Origin: Thauera sp. K11
GTDB taxonomy: Bacteria > Pseudomonadota > Gammaproteobacteria > Burkholderiales > Rhodocyclaceae
Direction: 5' to 3'
DNA length: 64,000 nucleotides
Assembly: GCF_002354895.1 (NCBI RefSeq)
Contig: NZ_CP023439.1
Span: forward strand, 4,650,001 to 4,714,000
Part shown: one piece after another, positions 1 to 9,540 of the stretch
Position numbering within the stretch: the stretch's first letter is position 1
Layout of the letters: every line of letters begins with the position of its first letter
The notes under the pieces: model-generated
The model's database searches: none
What the model saw: only the letters and a program-made list of their open reading frames with translations
Told to the model about the DNA's origin: nothing
Position numbers and translations under genes: made by a program

Positions 1-471
1 GCGCAGCCGCTCTATGACGAGCCGTTCCGCGTGCTGCTGCCCGCCGGCCATCCGTGGACGGCGGAGACGCGCATCGATCCGGAACATCTCGCCGACGATC
101 AGTTGCTGCTGCTGGGGGCGGGCAACTGCTTCCGCGAGCAGGTGCTCGAGGTGTGCCCGAGCTGCCGGAACGTCGGCGGGCTGCAGCGCACGCTGGAGGG
201 CAGTTCGCTGGAGACGATCCGCCACATGGTCGCGACCGGCCTCGGCGTCACCGTGCTGCCCAGTTCGGCGGCCGACGAGCTGACGGCGCAGAATCCGCTG
301 GTGGCGGTGCGTCCGTTCTCCGAGCCGGAGCCCGCGCGCCGCGTCGCCCTGGCCTGGCGGGTGACCTATCCGCGCAGCGGGGCGATCGACATCCTGCGTA
401 CCGCGATCATGGAGAGCGGGCTGCCCGGCGTGCGCCCGGTCGGGCGGGTGCCGGCGCGCGAGGCGGCCTGA
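1..471 (+). CDS. oxyR: OxyR-type LysR regulator, C-terminal part (cut by window start)
   Basis: Only the last 156 residues are present and the reading frame is open at base 1. They form the C-terminal half of a LysR-type effector domain. The segment GNCFREQVLEVC matches the redox loop of OxyR, where two cysteines (Cys199 and Cys208 in E. coli) form the peroxide-sensing disulfide. The window copy keeps both cysteines, and a third follows in PSCR. OxyR activates peroxide-defence genes when oxidised. The next gene is dps, a classical OxyR target in enterobacteria, which fits. The helix-turn-helix lies outside the window, so family membership rests on the sensor loop. Another LysR protein with a similar loop is possible but less likely. 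Confidence 0.85.
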   Translation, partial: AQPLYDEPFRVLLPAGHPWTAETRIDPEHLADDQLLLLGAGNCFREQVLEVCPSCRNVGGLQRTLEGSSLETIRHMVATGLGVTVLPSSAADELTAQNPLVAVRPFSEPEPARRVALAWRVTYPRSGAIDILRTAIMESGLPGVRPVGRVPAREAA

Positions 472-617
472 CCGCCGCCCGGCGATAGCCCTTCCTCATG
501 AGGGGGGTCTGGATATTCGATTGGCTCCAGAGCAGTGCATGGCATAGCATTCGATTTGATTTACAGCGGCATTTTCCTGCCGCACATCGACGACCCGTAC
601 GGAACAGGAGGACGCAC

Positions 618-1088
618 ATGGAAATCGACATCGGCATCAACAAGAAGGATCGCGCCAAGATCGCTGAAGGGCTCTCCCGCCTCCTGGCCGACAGCTACAC
701 GCTGTACCTGACGACCCATAACTTCCACTGGAACGTGACGGGGCCGATGTTCAACACGCTGCATCTGATGTTCGAGACGCAGTACACCGAGCTTGCGCTG
801 GCGGTGGACCTGATCGCCGAGCGCATCCGCGCGCTGGGCTTCCCGGCGCCCGGCACGTACAAGGACTTCCAGAAGCTCGGCAGCATGGCCGAACCGGAAG
901 GCGTGCCGAACGCGCAGGACATGATCCGCCAACTGGTGCTGGGCCAGGAGGCGGTGGTCAAGACGGCGCGCAGCGTGGTGCCGCTGGCCGACAAGGTGGG
1001 CGATGAGCCGACGCTGGACCTGCTGACGCAGCGCATGCAGACGCACGAGAAGAACGCCTGGATGCTGCGCAGCCTGCTGGAGGAATGA
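618..1088 (+). CDS. dps: Dps family DNA-binding ferritin-like protein
   Basis: The 156-residue protein has the Dps/ferritin-like fold signature: [11 protein letters not shown] near residue 35, then [23 protein letters not shown]. The His and the downstream Asp/Glu are the inter-subunit ferroxidase ligands of Dps. Dps dodecamers oxidise Fe(II) with hydrogen peroxide, store iron and coat DNA under stress. The start was placed at ATG 618 because a strong AGGAGG lies 6 to 12 bases upstream; the frame is open further upstream but has no comparable ribosome site. The gene directly follows the oxyR-like gene, which suggests peroxide-responsive control. The length is normal for the family. Confidence 0.93.
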   Translation: MEIDIGINKKDRAKIAEGLSRLLADSYTLYLTTHNFHWNVTGPMFNTLHLMFETQYTELALAVDLIAERIRALGFPAPGTYKDFQKLGSMAEPEGVPNAQDMIRQLVLGQEAVVKTARSVVPLADKVGDEPTLDLLTQRMQTHEKNAWMLRSLLEE

Positions 1089-1196
1089 CGGCGCGCTCTG
1101 CCCCGGAGCGACCGCGTCGCACGGGGTAGAGCCGTTCGCCTGGCAGTCGGCTGCGGTGCGGCGCTGAGGGGGCGTCTGCAGCGCTGGCGGGCTTCA

Positions 1197-1303
1197 GTGT
1201 TTCCGGGGCGGGGGCATTCCTTCCGGGGCTGCGGAACTCGCCTTCGCTGCGCTTGGCTCGGACAGTCCTCGCCCCTGCAGGGACGCCCCCGCCCCGGAAA
1301 CAC
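1197..1303. repeat. Hairpin repeat element, copy A
   Basis: Perfect 19-bp inverted arms (1197-1215 and 1285-1303) enclose a core of about 70 bases. The core contains CTGCGGAACTCGCC, CGCTGCGC and GGCTCGGACAGTCCTCGCC. The same core, in the opposite orientation, recurs at 54440-54542 and 53543-53627 between arms of different sequence. The element lies between the convergent genes dps and topB and could act as a bidirectional terminator or transcript-end structure. No transposase is nearby. Nothing else is recognised in the 250-base gap. Confidence 0.75.
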
Positions 1304-1339
1304 GGCCTGTTCGGCTGAGAGGCCGTATTGCGAAGCTGA

Positions 1340-3913
1340 TCAGGACGCCTTTCCGGGGCGCTTGCGGGGGGCGGGCTTCTTCTCTTCTTCCGCGGCGGAT
1401 GCGCCGGCGGGTTCGGTGGCCGCGGTGGCCGTCTTCCCTGCGGCTGCCTTGGGTGCCTTGGCCTCGAATTCGAAGCCGACCTTGCCGTCCTTGCCGCGCA
1501 CCAGGAAGGCGGAGAACTTGCGCCGGGTGCGCGCGGACACGAAGCCCTTCAGCAGGTCGGTCTTGCCTTCGGCGAGCAGCCTGGCCATCTGCTCGCGCTC
1601 GATCGGCTGCTGCAGGATGACCTTGCCGGAACGGAAATCGCAGCTCTTCGCCGGGCCGACGGATTTTTCGCAGACGTAGGCCATGCCGTGCTCGAACACG
1701 CGGCCGGCGCATTTCGGGCAGGCGCCAACGGCTTCCTGTTCCGAGAAATCGACCGCCTCCGCTTCCTCGCCTTCCTTCGGCTGGCCGAAGTCGAACGCCG
1801 GCTGCTTGTCGTCGTTGAGCACGATGTCGGCGTTGAACAGGCGCCCCATCTTGTTGCGGAAGCCCAACAGCGGACCGACCTTGCCGTCGCGCAGCAGGGT
1901 CTCGATCTCGTCGATCTCGAACTGGCGGCCGGCGACGATCTTCCAGGTGCTCCAGTCGCAGCTCTGGCAGGCGAACTTCTTGTAGTTTTCCTTCACCACG
2001 CCGCCGCACTTCGGGCATGGCGTGCGCAGGGTGACGAAGTCGCCCGGCACGGTGTCGGATTCGTAGCGCTTGGCGCGCTCGACGACCTCGCGCGCCATCT
2101 CCGCGATCTCCTGCATGAAGGCTTCGCGGCTGAGCTTGCCGTGTTCCATCTGGGCGAGCTTGTATTCCCAGCCGCCGGTGAGTTCAGGCGAGGTCAGCGC
2201 GGTCACGCCCAGACCCTTCAGCAGGGTGATCAGCGAGAAAGCCTTGGCGCTGGGGATCAGTTCGCGGCCCTCGCGGTGGATGTACTGCTCGGTGATCAGG
2301 CCCTCGATGATCTGCGCGCGCGTGGCCGGGGTGCCCAGGCCGCGCTCGGCCATCGCCGCGCGCAGTTCCTCGTCGTCGACCATCTTGCCCGCGCCTTCCA
2401 TCGCCGACAGCAGCGTGGCTTCGTTGAAGCGCGCCGGCGGCTTGGTCTGCAGCGCCTTCAGCAGGATCTCCTCGGTGGATACCGTCTCGCCCTGCTTCAC
2501 CGGCACCAGTTGCGGGCTGCCGCCTTCCTTGTCGTCCTTCGCCTCGGCGGTGGCTTCCTTGCCATACACCGCCAGCCAGCCCGGATTGACCAGCACCTTG
2601 CCTTCGGTCTTGAAGGCTTCGTCCTCGACGCGGGTGATGCGGGTGGTGATCTGGTACTCGGCGGCCGGGTAGAATACCGACAGGAAGCGGCGCGTCACCA
2701 GATCGTAGATCTTGTGCTCGGCTTCGGACAGGCTCTTCGGCAGCGTGCCGGTGGGAATGATGGCGAAGTGGTCCGAGATCTTGGCGTTGTTGAAGATGCG
2801 CTTGTTGGGCTTCACCCAGCCCTGCCTGGTGATTTCGCCGGCGAACGGGGCGTACTGGTCGGGCAGGGTGCGCATGACGTCCTTCACCGTGCCGACGTAG
2901 TCCTCGGGCAGCGCCCGGGAATCGGTCCGCGGGTAGGTCAGCACCTTGTGCTTCTCGTACAGCGCCTGCGCCAGTTGCAGCGTGACGCGGGCGGAGAAGC
3001 CGAAGCGGCCGTTGGCCTCGCGCTGCAGGCTGGTGAGGTCGAACAGCAGCGGCGACAACTGGGTGGAAGGCTTGGCTTCCTCGGTGACCACGCCCGGCTT
3101 GCCGTCGCACTTGGCGCGGATGGCCTCGGCCCTGGCCTTGTCCCACAGGCGGAATGCGGTGGCATGCTCGTCGCCTTCGGGCTTCCGGAACTTCTCGTCG
3201 AACCAGCGCCCGGCGTAGCGGCCGGCGGTGCAGCCGAAGGTGGCTTCGAGTTCCCAGTAGTCGCGCGGCCTGAACTTGCGGATCTTCTCCTCGCGTTCGA
3301 CCACCAGCGCCAGCGTCGGCGTCTGCACGCGGCCGACGGTGGTGAGGTGGAAACCGCCCGTCCTGGAGTTGAACGCGGTCATCGCCCGCGTGCCGTTGAT
3401 GCCGATCAGCCAGTCGGATTCGGCGCGGCACACCGCGGCGTTGCGCAGGCCCTCGACGTCCTGTGCGGTGCGCAGGTGGGCGAAGCCGTCGCGGATGGCC
3501 TGCGGCGTCATCGACTGCAGCCACAGGCGCTGGGTCGGCTTCCTGGTGCCGGCGTGCTGGGCGATGAAGTTGAAGATCAACTCGCCTTCGCGGCCCGCGT
3601 CGCAGGCGTTGACGAGGCCGGTGACGTCCTTGCGCTTGATCAGCCGGGTCAGCAGCTTGAGCCGGTCTTCCGTCTTCTCGATCGGCTTCACCGCGAAGTG
3701 CGGCGGGATCACCGGCAGGTGGGCGAAGGTCCATTTGCCGCGCTTGACCTCGAATTCCTCCGGCACGGCGAGTTCCAGGAGGTGGCCCACGGCCGACGAC
3801 AGCACGTAGTGCTCGGACTCGTAGTAGTCCTTCTCCTTGGTGAAGCCGCCCAGCGCACGGGCGATGTCCTGCGCGACGGAAGGTTTTTCCGCGATGATCA
3901 GTTGCTTGCTCAT
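1340..3913 (-). CDS. topB: DNA topoisomerase III with extended Zn-ribbon C-terminus
   Basis: This type IA topoisomerase has 857 residues. The N-terminus MSKQLIIAEKPSVAQDIARA opens the Toprim domain, and NACDAGREGELIF carries the acidic metal-binding residues. KVLTYPRTDSRALPEDY contains the catalytic tyrosine that forms the 5'-phosphotyrosyl link. The C-terminal third holds Cys-rich ribbons (CPKCGG...CQSCD and CPKCAG) and ends in a basic tail (EEEKKPAPRKRPGKAS). Topo III resolves single-stranded DNA junctions and precatenanes. The start was set at the MSKQ methionine; an in-frame ATG 33 bases upstream would add MPPGISTLAPS, which is not conserved. It is longer than E. coli TopB (653 residues) because of the ribbon tail. 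It is the last gene of the LysM-dprA-smg-topB unit. Confidence 0.95.
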   Translation of the reverse strand: MSKQLIIAEKPSVAQDIARALGGFTKEKDYYESEHYVLSSAVGHLLELAVPEEFEVKRGKWTFAHLPVIPPHFAVKPIEKTEDRLKLLTRLIKRKDVTGLVNACDAGREGELIFNFIAQHAGTRKPTQRLWLQSMTPQAIRDGFAHLRTAQDVEGLRNAAVCRAESDWLIGINGTRAMTAFNSRTGGFHLTTVGRVQTPTLALVVEREEKIRKFRPRDYWELEATFGCTAGRYAGRWFDEKFRKPEGDEHATAFRLWDKARAEAIRAKCDGKPGVVTEEAKPSTQLSPLLFDLTSLQREANGRFGFSARVTLQLAQALYEKHKVLTYPRTDSRALPEDYVGTVKDVMRTLPDQYAPFAGEITRQGWVKPNKRIFNNAKISDHFAIIPTGTLPKSLSEAEHKIYDLVTRRFLSVFYPAAEYQITTRITRVEDEAFKTEGKVLVNPGWLAVYGKEATAEAKDDKEGGSPQLVPVKQGETVSTEEILLKALQTKPPARFNEATLLSAMEGAGKMVDDEELRAAMAERGLGTPATRAQIIEGLITEQYIHREGRELIPSAKAFSLITLLKGLGVTALTSPELTGGWEYKLAQMEHGKLSREAFMQEIAEMAREVVERAKRYESDTVPGDFVTLRTPCPKCGGVVKENYKKFACQSCDWSTWKIVAGRQFEIDEIETLLRDGKVGPLLGFRNKMGRLFNADIVLNDDKQPAFDFGQPKEGEEAEAVDFSEQEAVGACPKCAGRVFEHGMAYVCEKSVGPAKSCDFRSGKVILQQPIEREQMARLLAEGKTDLLKGFVSARTRRKFSAFLVRGKDGKVGFEFEAKAPKAAAGKTATAATEPAGASAAEEEKKPAPRKRPGKAS

Positions 3914-4030
3914 GCTCGGGGCCAGCGTGGAGATGCCCGGGGGCATCCCGCATAGGGGTTCGGAAGCGGCGGATGATAAGGAGCGGCCCGGCAGCCAGGC
4001 AAGAGGGCGGGCCTGCGGGGGGGCGCCCGG

Positions 4031-4501
4031 TCAGTGCAGCACTGGCTGGAAGCCGTCTCCGCCGTCATCGTTGAGCAGCTCGTCGATGATCAGCGTGTCC
4101 ATGGGCTGCTCCCGCTGCCACAGCACCATCAGCACGATGACCTTGAGCCGTTCCAGCGTGATCGTGAAACCCTCCAGCGCCGTCGCGCGTTCGATGATCA
4201 GTTCGCGGTTGGCGGCGTCCAGCACCCCCGAACTGCCGAGGAAGGCCAGGAAGCCGCGGCATTCGGGGCTCAGGCGAGTGCATTCGTCGTCCGAGTACAG
4301 GCGCACCGAATCCTCTGCCGGAGCGATGCCGGGCCGCAGTTCGCAGGCGATGCGGCGCAGGCCGGAGAGCCATTCGAGCGCCTCGGAGATCTCCTCGTCT
4401 TCGAAGCCGGCGGCGGCGAGCTTGCGCGCGAGCTGTTCGGATTCGGGGCAGGCATCGGCGTGGATGTAGCTTTCGAAAAGGTAGACGAGGATGTCGAACA
4501 A
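4031..4501 (-). CDS. smg: Smg family protein (DUF494)
   Basis: The 156-residue acidic protein begins MFDILVYLFESYIHADACPE, the characteristic start of Smg/DUF494, followed by the helical segment FEDEEISEALEWLSGL. The molecular function is not established. The gene is commonly found between dprA and topA/topB in beta- and gammaproteobacteria, and the same arrangement is seen here. It lies 81 bases downstream of dprA on the same strand, with a GGAGCCTCC-type ribosome site before the ATG, so it is probably co-transcribed. No cofactor motif is visible. Confidence 0.9.
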   Translation of the reverse strand: MFDILVYLFESYIHADACPESEQLARKLAAAGFEDEEISEALEWLSGLRRIACELRPGIAPAEDSVRLYSDDECTRLSPECRGFLAFLGSSGVLDAANRELIIERATALEGFTITLERLKVIVLMVLWQREQPMDTLIIDELLNDDGGDGFQPVLH

Positions 4502-4582
4502 GGGAGGCTCCTGAATTGCCGCCAGGCCGGAGCGTGACGGTACCCGTCTGCAAGCCTGACAGGGCGGGCGTTGCCGCGCCGT

Positions 4583-5734
4583 TCAGGCGCGCTGGAAGCG
4601 GCCGCCCGGCAGGCGGGCGATGTGTCCATCCAGTTCCAAGGACAGCAGGATGGCGTACAGGGCGTCCACCGTCAAGCCGCAGCGGGATGCCAGTTGGTCG
4701 ATGTCGGCAGGGTCGTGACCCATTGCCCGGAGCACCCGGGCCGCGTCGTCTTCCATCGGCAGCGCGGGCTGCCGCGGTGCCGCAGGCGCCGCGCCCTGCT
4801 CCGCCGCGCGGGCCGTGCCGGCGGGATGCGCGCGACCGCTTGACGCCGGCCAGCCGAGGCGGCCGCGCAACTCCTCCAGCACGTCCTCGGCGGTCTCCAC
4901 CAGCTTGGCGCCCTCGCGGATCAACCGGTGGCAGCCGCGCGCCAGCGGCGAATGGATGGAGCCGGGTATGGCGAACACTTCGCGGCCGCTTTCCGCGGCC
5001 AGCCGGGCGCTGATCAGCGAGCCGCTGCCGAGTGCCGCCTCCACCACCAGTACGCCCTGCGCGAGGCCGGCGATGATGCGGTTGCGGCGCGGGAAGTTGT
5101 GGCGCAGCGCGTTGGTGCCGAGCGGCAGTTCGCTGACGATGGCGCCGTGCGCGGCGATGTCGCGCGCGATGGCAGCATTGCGTGCAGGGTAGATGCGGTC
5201 GGCGCCGGTGCCGACCACCGCGATGGTGCCACCTTCGCCGGCGGCCAGCGCTCCGCGGTGCGCGGCGGCATCGATGCCGAGCGCCAGGCCGCTGATGACG
5301 GTGAGCCCGTGCTCGCTGAGGGCGCGGGCGAAGGCTTCGGCGTTGGCTTCGCCCTGCGCGGTGGCCGATCGTGCGCCGACGATGGCGATCGCCGGGCGCT
5401 GCAGCATCGCCGGGTTGCCTTTCACATAGAGCAGCACTGGCGGATCGGCGATGTCCAGCAGCGTGCGCGGATAGTCGGTGTCGGCCAGCGTCAGGATGTG
5501 GCTGTCCGGTTCGGCGGCCCAGGCCAGCGCCGTATCGATGGCCTGCTGGCGGGGGGGCGAAAGCAGCAGTTCGGCGGCCTCGCCGCCGATCACGCCCGCC
5601 AGGGCGCCGCGCCCGGCCGTGAAGACCCGGCCGGGCAGGCCGAAGGCGGACAGGAGCCGCCGCTGCGTTTCGCCGCCGATGCCCGGGATGGACGTCAGCC
5701 GCAGCCAGTCGGCGAGGTCGTCGGGGAGCGTCAA
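4583..5734 (-). CDS. dprA: DNA-processing protein DprA (DNA uptake/recombination mediator)
   Basis: The protein has 383 residues. An N-terminal helical region (LTSIPGIGGETQRRLL) is followed by the Rossmann-like DprA core: IAIVGARSATAQGEANAEAF, TVISGLALGIDAAAHRGAL, GADRIYPARN and FPRRNRIIAGLAQGVLVVEA. A C-terminal winged-helix region (DIDQLASRCGLTVDALYAIL) is of the kind seen in many proteobacterial DprA. DprA binds incoming single-stranded DNA during transformation and loads RecA. The only initiator fitting the conserved N-terminus is TTG at 5734, 20 bases after the stop of the LysM gene. It sits inside the four-gene unit with smg and topB. Confidence 0.93.
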   Translation of the reverse strand: MTLPDDLADWLRLTSIPGIGGETQRRLLSAFGLPGRVFTAGRGALAGVIGGEAAELLLSPPRQQAIDTALAWAAEPDSHILTLADTDYPRTLLDIADPPVLLYVKGNPAMLQRPAIAIVGARSATAQGEANAEAFARALSEHGLTVISGLALGIDAAAHRGALAAGEGGTIAVVGTGADRIYPARNAAIARDIAAHGAIVSELPLGTNALRHNFPRRNRIIAGLAQGVLVVEAALGSGSLISARLAAESGREVFAIPGSIHSPLARGCHRLIREGAKLVETAEDVLEELRGRLGWPASSGRAHPAGTARAAEQGAAPAAPRQPALPMEDDAARVLRAMGHDPADIDQLASRCGLTVDALYAILLSLELDGHIARLPGGRFQRA

Positions 5735-5754
5735 GCGGTGCGGATCACCCGGGT

Positions 5755-6789
5755 TCAGGGCTTGCGCGCCATGTCGCCGATCACCACCGGCCCGTCGGAT
5801 TCCATCACCAGCGCATAGGCGACGTTATCGAACACGCGGAAGACCACGCCCAGGCCGTAGCGCTTGTCGGGCAGCGCGAAGGTCTCCTTGCCATCCTCGC
5901 CCTTGAACTCGGCGACGCCGCGGTTGCGGTGCAGCGCGACGACGTGGCCGCGCTCGAGGCCGTCGCGTTCGCCGATGTTGAGCGCGATCACGTGCAGGCG
6001 GCCGGTCTCGGTGACGCCGCGGTAGATGGACATCACGCGGCCGTCGATTTCCTGCGCCGGCGCGTGCGGCGCATAGGCGAAGACGGACGGGCGCTCGCTC
6101 GGCACCATGAGGTCGCCGACCTCGATCTCTTCCACCGCCGACACGATCTCGAGCGTGGCCGGCGTGCCGAACTCGGCGACCCGCGCCGTCCCCAGGTGGT
6201 TCGCCTCGTAGGCGACCACCTTGTGCGTCACCGGATCTTCCAGCGGGCGCGTGGGCCGCAGGATCTGCCAGACCTGCACGTCGTCGCGCACGTTCTTGGC
6301 GAACACCGTGTCGCCCGAACCCATCAGCACGCGGCTGGTCTCGGTGGCGACGATGGTGGCCGCGCCGTCGATGCGCGCCTGGTCGACCACCAGTGGCTTG
6401 GTCAGGAAGGGTTCGATCACCTGCAGCGGGATGGTGGATACCGCCTCGCCCAGCGGCTCGCTGTATACCTGCGGCTGCAGCTTCTCGTCGCGCGTGCCGC
6501 CGCCGATGCGCCGGCCCACGCTCAACCAGGGGCCGCTGCGGTCGAGCAGGATGACCTGCCCCGGATAGATCAGGTGCGGGTTGCGGATCTGGTCGCGGTT
6601 CATGCGCCAGACTTCCGGCCAGCGCCAGGGTTCGTTCAGGAAGCGGCCGGAGATCCCCCACAGCGTGTCGCCCTTCACCACGGTATGGCTGTCGGGTGCG
6701 TCGCTCCTCAGTGTCGCGCCCTGCGCTGCCGCATTCCCGGCGAACAGTGCCGCGATGCCGACGAGGAGAGGGAATATAATTCGCATCAT
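5755..6789 (-). CDS. Secreted LysM peptidoglycan-binding protein
   Basis: This 344-residue exported protein has a signal peptide (MMRIIFPLLVGIAALFAGNAAAQG, cleavage after about residue 22). One LysM domain follows at about residues 35-80 (HTVVKGDTLWGISGRFL ... IRNPHLIYPGQVILL), which binds peptidoglycan glycan strands. The remaining 260 residues have no catalytic motif I recognise but look like the conserved tail of beta-proteobacterial LysM proteins encoded upstream of dprA. The start was placed at the tandem ATGs just before the signal peptide; the upstream in-frame extension lacks signal character. It is the first gene of the LysM-dprA-smg-topB unit, divergent from def across about 210 bases. 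Confidence 0.88.
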   Translation of the reverse strand: MMRIIFPLLVGIAALFAGNAAAQGATLRSDAPDSHTVVKGDTLWGISGRFLNEPWRWPEVWRMNRDQIRNPHLIYPGQVILLDRSGPWLSVGRRIGGGTRDEKLQPQVYSEPLGEAVSTIPLQVIEPFLTKPLVVDQARIDGAATIVATETSRVLMGSGDTVFAKNVRDDVQVWQILRPTRPLEDPVTHKVVAYEANHLGTARVAEFGTPATLEIVSAVEEIEVGDLMVPSERPSVFAYAPHAPAQEIDGRVMSIYRGVTETGRLHVIALNIGERDGLERGHVVALHRNRGVAEFKGEDGKETFALPDKRYGLGVVFRVFDNVAYALVMESDGPVVIGDMARKP

Positions 6790-7002
6790 TGTTCGTTTCC
6801 GGTTGGTGGGGGCGACCCGGGATCGTCCGGGCCGCTCCGGAACGCCGTCGGCCGGCACGAGTCGAAACCTGTAAAAAACGCGATCGTTTGAACCGGCCCG
6901 GTGCGTGGCATATCCTCCCCGCCACGACGCGGCGCAGTACATGCAAATGCATGTCAAATCGCTTGAAATTCTGCACTCAAAGGCTTAACGCGGCAAGCAT
7001 TC

Positions 7003-7506
7003 ATGGCTCTCCTACCCATCCTCCGCTACCCCGACCCCCGCCTTCACACCAGGGCGGCGCCGGTGGCTGCCGTAGACGACGAAATCCGCCAACTGATCAA
7101 GGACATGGCCGAAACCATGTACGAGGCTCCGGGCATCGGACTGGCCGCCACGCAAGTCAATGTGCATAAACGCGTCGTCGTGATCGATATCACGGAAGAC
7201 AAGTCGGGCCTGCTGGCGCTGATCAACGCCGAGATCGTCGAGCGCTCCGGCGAGCAGATATGCGAGGAAGGCTGCCTGTCGGTGCCCGGCATCTACGAGA
7301 GCGTGAAGCGCGCCGAGCGCGTGAAGGTGAGGGCGCTCGACGAGCAGGGCGAACCCTTCGAACTCGAGGCCGAGGGCCTGCTCGCGGTCTGCATCCAGCA
7401 CGAACTCGACCATCTCGACGGCAAGGTCTTCGTCGAATACCTGTCCGCGCTGAAGCAGACGCGCATCAAGTCCAAGCTGGCGAAGAAGGCGCGCATCACC
7501 GCCTAG
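7003..7506 (+). CDS. def: Peptide deformylase
   Basis: The 167-residue protein carries all three deformylase motifs: GIGLAATQ (residues 44-51), EGCLSVPG with metal ligand Cys91, and QHELDHLDG with metal ligands His133 and His137 and catalytic Glu134. It removes the formyl group from the N-terminal methionine of new proteins. It lies 51 bases upstream of fmt, whose product adds the same formyl group, and the two are probably one transcript. The length matches the E. coli enzyme (about 168). An unrelated LysM/dprA unit is divergently placed upstream. Confidence 0.97.
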   Translation: MALLPILRYPDPRLHTRAAPVAAVDDEIRQLIKDMAETMYEAPGIGLAATQVNVHKRVVVIDITEDKSGLLALINAEIVERSGEQICEEGCLSVPGIYESVKRAERVKVRALDEQGEPFELEAEGLLAVCIQHELDHLDGKVFVEYLSALKQTRIKSKLAKKARITA

Positions 7507-7557
7507 GGCGGCCGCGCCGCCGCCGGCCCCTGCCGCCATCTTTTCCCCGACCTGCCG

Positions 7558-8514
7558 ATGAATTCCCCGCTCCGCGTCGCCTTTGCCGGTACGCCCGAGT
7601 TCGCTGCGCGCGCGCTCGAGTCCATCCTCGATGCCGGCCATGCGGTGCCGCTCGTCCTGACCCAGCCCGACCGCCCGGCCGGCCGCGGCATGAAGCTGAC
7701 CCCGAGCGCGGTGAAGCAGCTCGCACTGGCGCGCGGCATCGATGTCGACCAGCCCGAGAGACTGCGCACCGACGAGCAGCGTGCGCGGCTGGCCGCCTGT
7801 GCGCCGGACGTGCTGGTGGTGGCCGCCTACGGCCTGATCCTGCCGCAGGCGGTGCTCGACCTGCCGCGCCTGGGCTGCCTCAACATCCACGCCTCGCTGC
7901 TGCCGCGCTGGCGCGGCGCGGCGCCCATCCACCGCGCGATCGAGGCCGGCGACGCCGAGACCGGCATCACCATCATGCAGATGGACGCGGGCCTGGATAC
8001 CGGGCCGATGCTGCTCAGGCGTGCCGAGCCCATCCTGCCGGCCGATACCACCGCCAGCCTGCACGACCGGCTGGCCGCGCTGGGCGGAGAGTGCATCGTC
8101 GAGGCGCTGGCGGCCCTGGCCGCGGGTGGCCTGGCGGCGACGCCGCAGCCGGCCGAAGGGGTGACCTACGCGGCCAAGATCGGCCGTGCCGAGGCGGCCG
8201 CGGACTGGACGCGCCCGGCCGCCGACCTCGAACGCATGATGCGCGCCTTCGACCCCTTTCCCGGCCTCGCGTCATCGCTGCGCGGCACGGTCGTCAAGTT
8301 CTGGTCGGCTGGTGTCGTCGACGCCGGGGGCGTGCCCGGGACGGTGCTCGCCGCGGACGACGACGGCATCGTCGTGGCCTGCGGCCGGGGCGCGCTGTGT
8401 TGCACCGTGTTGCAGCGTCCGGGCAGCCGGCGTCTGCCCGCCGGGGAATTCCTGCGCGGTTTCGCGGTCTCTGTCGGCGAGTGTTTCGCCACCGGCGAAG
8501 TGCCCGCCGCTTGA
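7558..8514 (+). CDS. fmt: Methionyl-tRNA formyltransferase
   Basis: This 318-residue enzyme transfers the formyl group from 10-formyl-tetrahydrofolate to initiator Met-tRNA. The N-terminal GART fold is shown by [16 protein letters not shown], the folate/catalytic region by [21 protein letters not shown], and [16 protein letters not shown] carries the catalytic Asp. A C-terminal OB-like domain ([18 protein letters not shown] onward) binds tRNA. The length is normal. It follows def and precedes htpX, a gene order common in betaproteobacteria. Confidence 0.97.
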   Translation: MNSPLRVAFAGTPEFAARALESILDAGHAVPLVLTQPDRPAGRGMKLTPSAVKQLALARGIDVDQPERLRTDEQRARLAACAPDVLVVAAYGLILPQAVLDLPRLGCLNIHASLLPRWRGAAPIHRAIEAGDAETGITIMQMDAGLDTGPMLLRRAEPILPADTTASLHDRLAALGGECIVEALAALAAGGLAATPQPAEGVTYAAKIGRAEAAADWTRPAADLERMMRAFDPFPGLASSLRGTVVKFWSAGVVDAGGVPGTVLAADDDGIVVACGRGALCCTVLQRPGSRRLPAGEFLRGFAVSVGECFATGEVPAA

Positions 8515-8575
8515 TATCGCGGCGCGGCGACCCCATGTGGGGTGCTGAAAGGACCAACCCGCAAGGAAGAAGGCA

Positions 8576-9420
8576 ATGTTCGGAAACTGGATCAAGACCT
8601 CGATACTGATGGCCGGCATCGTCGCGCTGTTCGGCGCGATGGGCGCGGCGATGGGCGGCCAGCAGGGCATGCTCATCGCCCTGCTGCTGGGTGGCGCGAT
8701 GAACGTCTGGGCCTACTGGTTCTCGGACAAGATGGTGCTGAAGATGTACAACGCGCGCGAAGTCGACGCCACGACCTCGCCCTACCTGTACAACATGGTC
8801 CGCGATCTGGCGCAGCGCGCCGGCCTGCCGATGCCCAGGGTCTACATCATCGACGAGGACCAGCCCAACGCCTTCGCCACCGGCCGCAACCCGGAGCACG
8901 CCGCGGTCGCTGCCACCAGCGGCATCATGCGCATGCTGTCCGAGCGCGAACTGCGCGGCGTGATGGCGCACGAACTCGCGCACGTGAAGAACCGCGACAT
9001 CCTGATCTCGACCATTTCCGCCACCGTCGCCGGCGCCATCTCGATGCTCGCCAACTTCGGCATGCTGTTCGGCAACCGCGGCGGCGAGGACCGCCCGAAC
9101 CCGATCGTGTCGATCGCGATGATGATCCTGGCGCCGCTGGCCGGCATGCTGATCCAGATGGCGATCAGCCGTACGCGCGAGTTCGGTGCCGACCGCGGCG
9201 GCGCGGAAATCTCCGGCGATCCGGAGGCGCTCGCCGGTGCCCTGGCCAAGATCGACGCCTACGCCCGCGGCATCCCGATGCACACCGCCGAGCAGCATCC
9301 GGAAACCGCGCAGATGATGATCATGAACCCGCTGTCGGGGGCGGCCTGCGCAGCCTGTTCTCCACCCACCCGGCGACCGAGGAGCGGATCGCCAGGCTGC
9401 GTGCGATGCGCCGCACCTGA
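8576..9420 (+). CDS. htpX: Protease HtpX, with a frameshift near the 3' end
   Basis: This is an M48 family inner-membrane zinc metalloprotease for quality control of membrane proteins. Two hydrophobic segments (residues 9-47) precede the active-site helix [12 protein letters not shown] (HELAH at 132-136). Two further membrane segments follow, then the third-ligand region [16 protein letters not shown]. The frame holds to about residue 254 (MNPLSG). After a run of five G at about 9336-9340 the conserved ending ([25 protein letters not shown]) continues in the +2 frame and stops at 9418-9420. Restoring one G in the run would repair the gene. Unrepaired, the frame runs on to 9964 over the fdn start, which is not credible. 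A sequencing error in the G run or a real frameshift are both possible. Confidence 0.9.
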
Positions 9421-9450
9421 CGCCGGGCGCCGCCCGCAGCCTGCCTCGAT

Positions 9451-9497
9451 GGCGGGACAGACTGTTTCGAAACGGAACAATCTGTCCCGCCTTTTTT
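9451..9497 (+). terminator. Rho-independent terminator after htpX
   Basis: An 11-bp perfect stem GGCGGGACAGA / TCTGTCCCGCC (9451-9461 and 9481-9491) is followed directly by six T residues (9492-9497). The loop region contains an additional small palindrome (TTTCGAAA). It separates the def-fmt-htpX unit from the formate dehydrogenase operon. Confidence 0.92.
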
Positions 9498-9540
9498 CAT
9501 TGGAATGGACCGGAAAGCCCTTGATCCGCGCGATTCCGCC

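Noticed and set aside
472..617. OxyR-binding tetranucleotide series before dps
   Set aside because: Only isolated ATAG-like steps are present; the four-step spacing of an OxyR site is not met convincingly.
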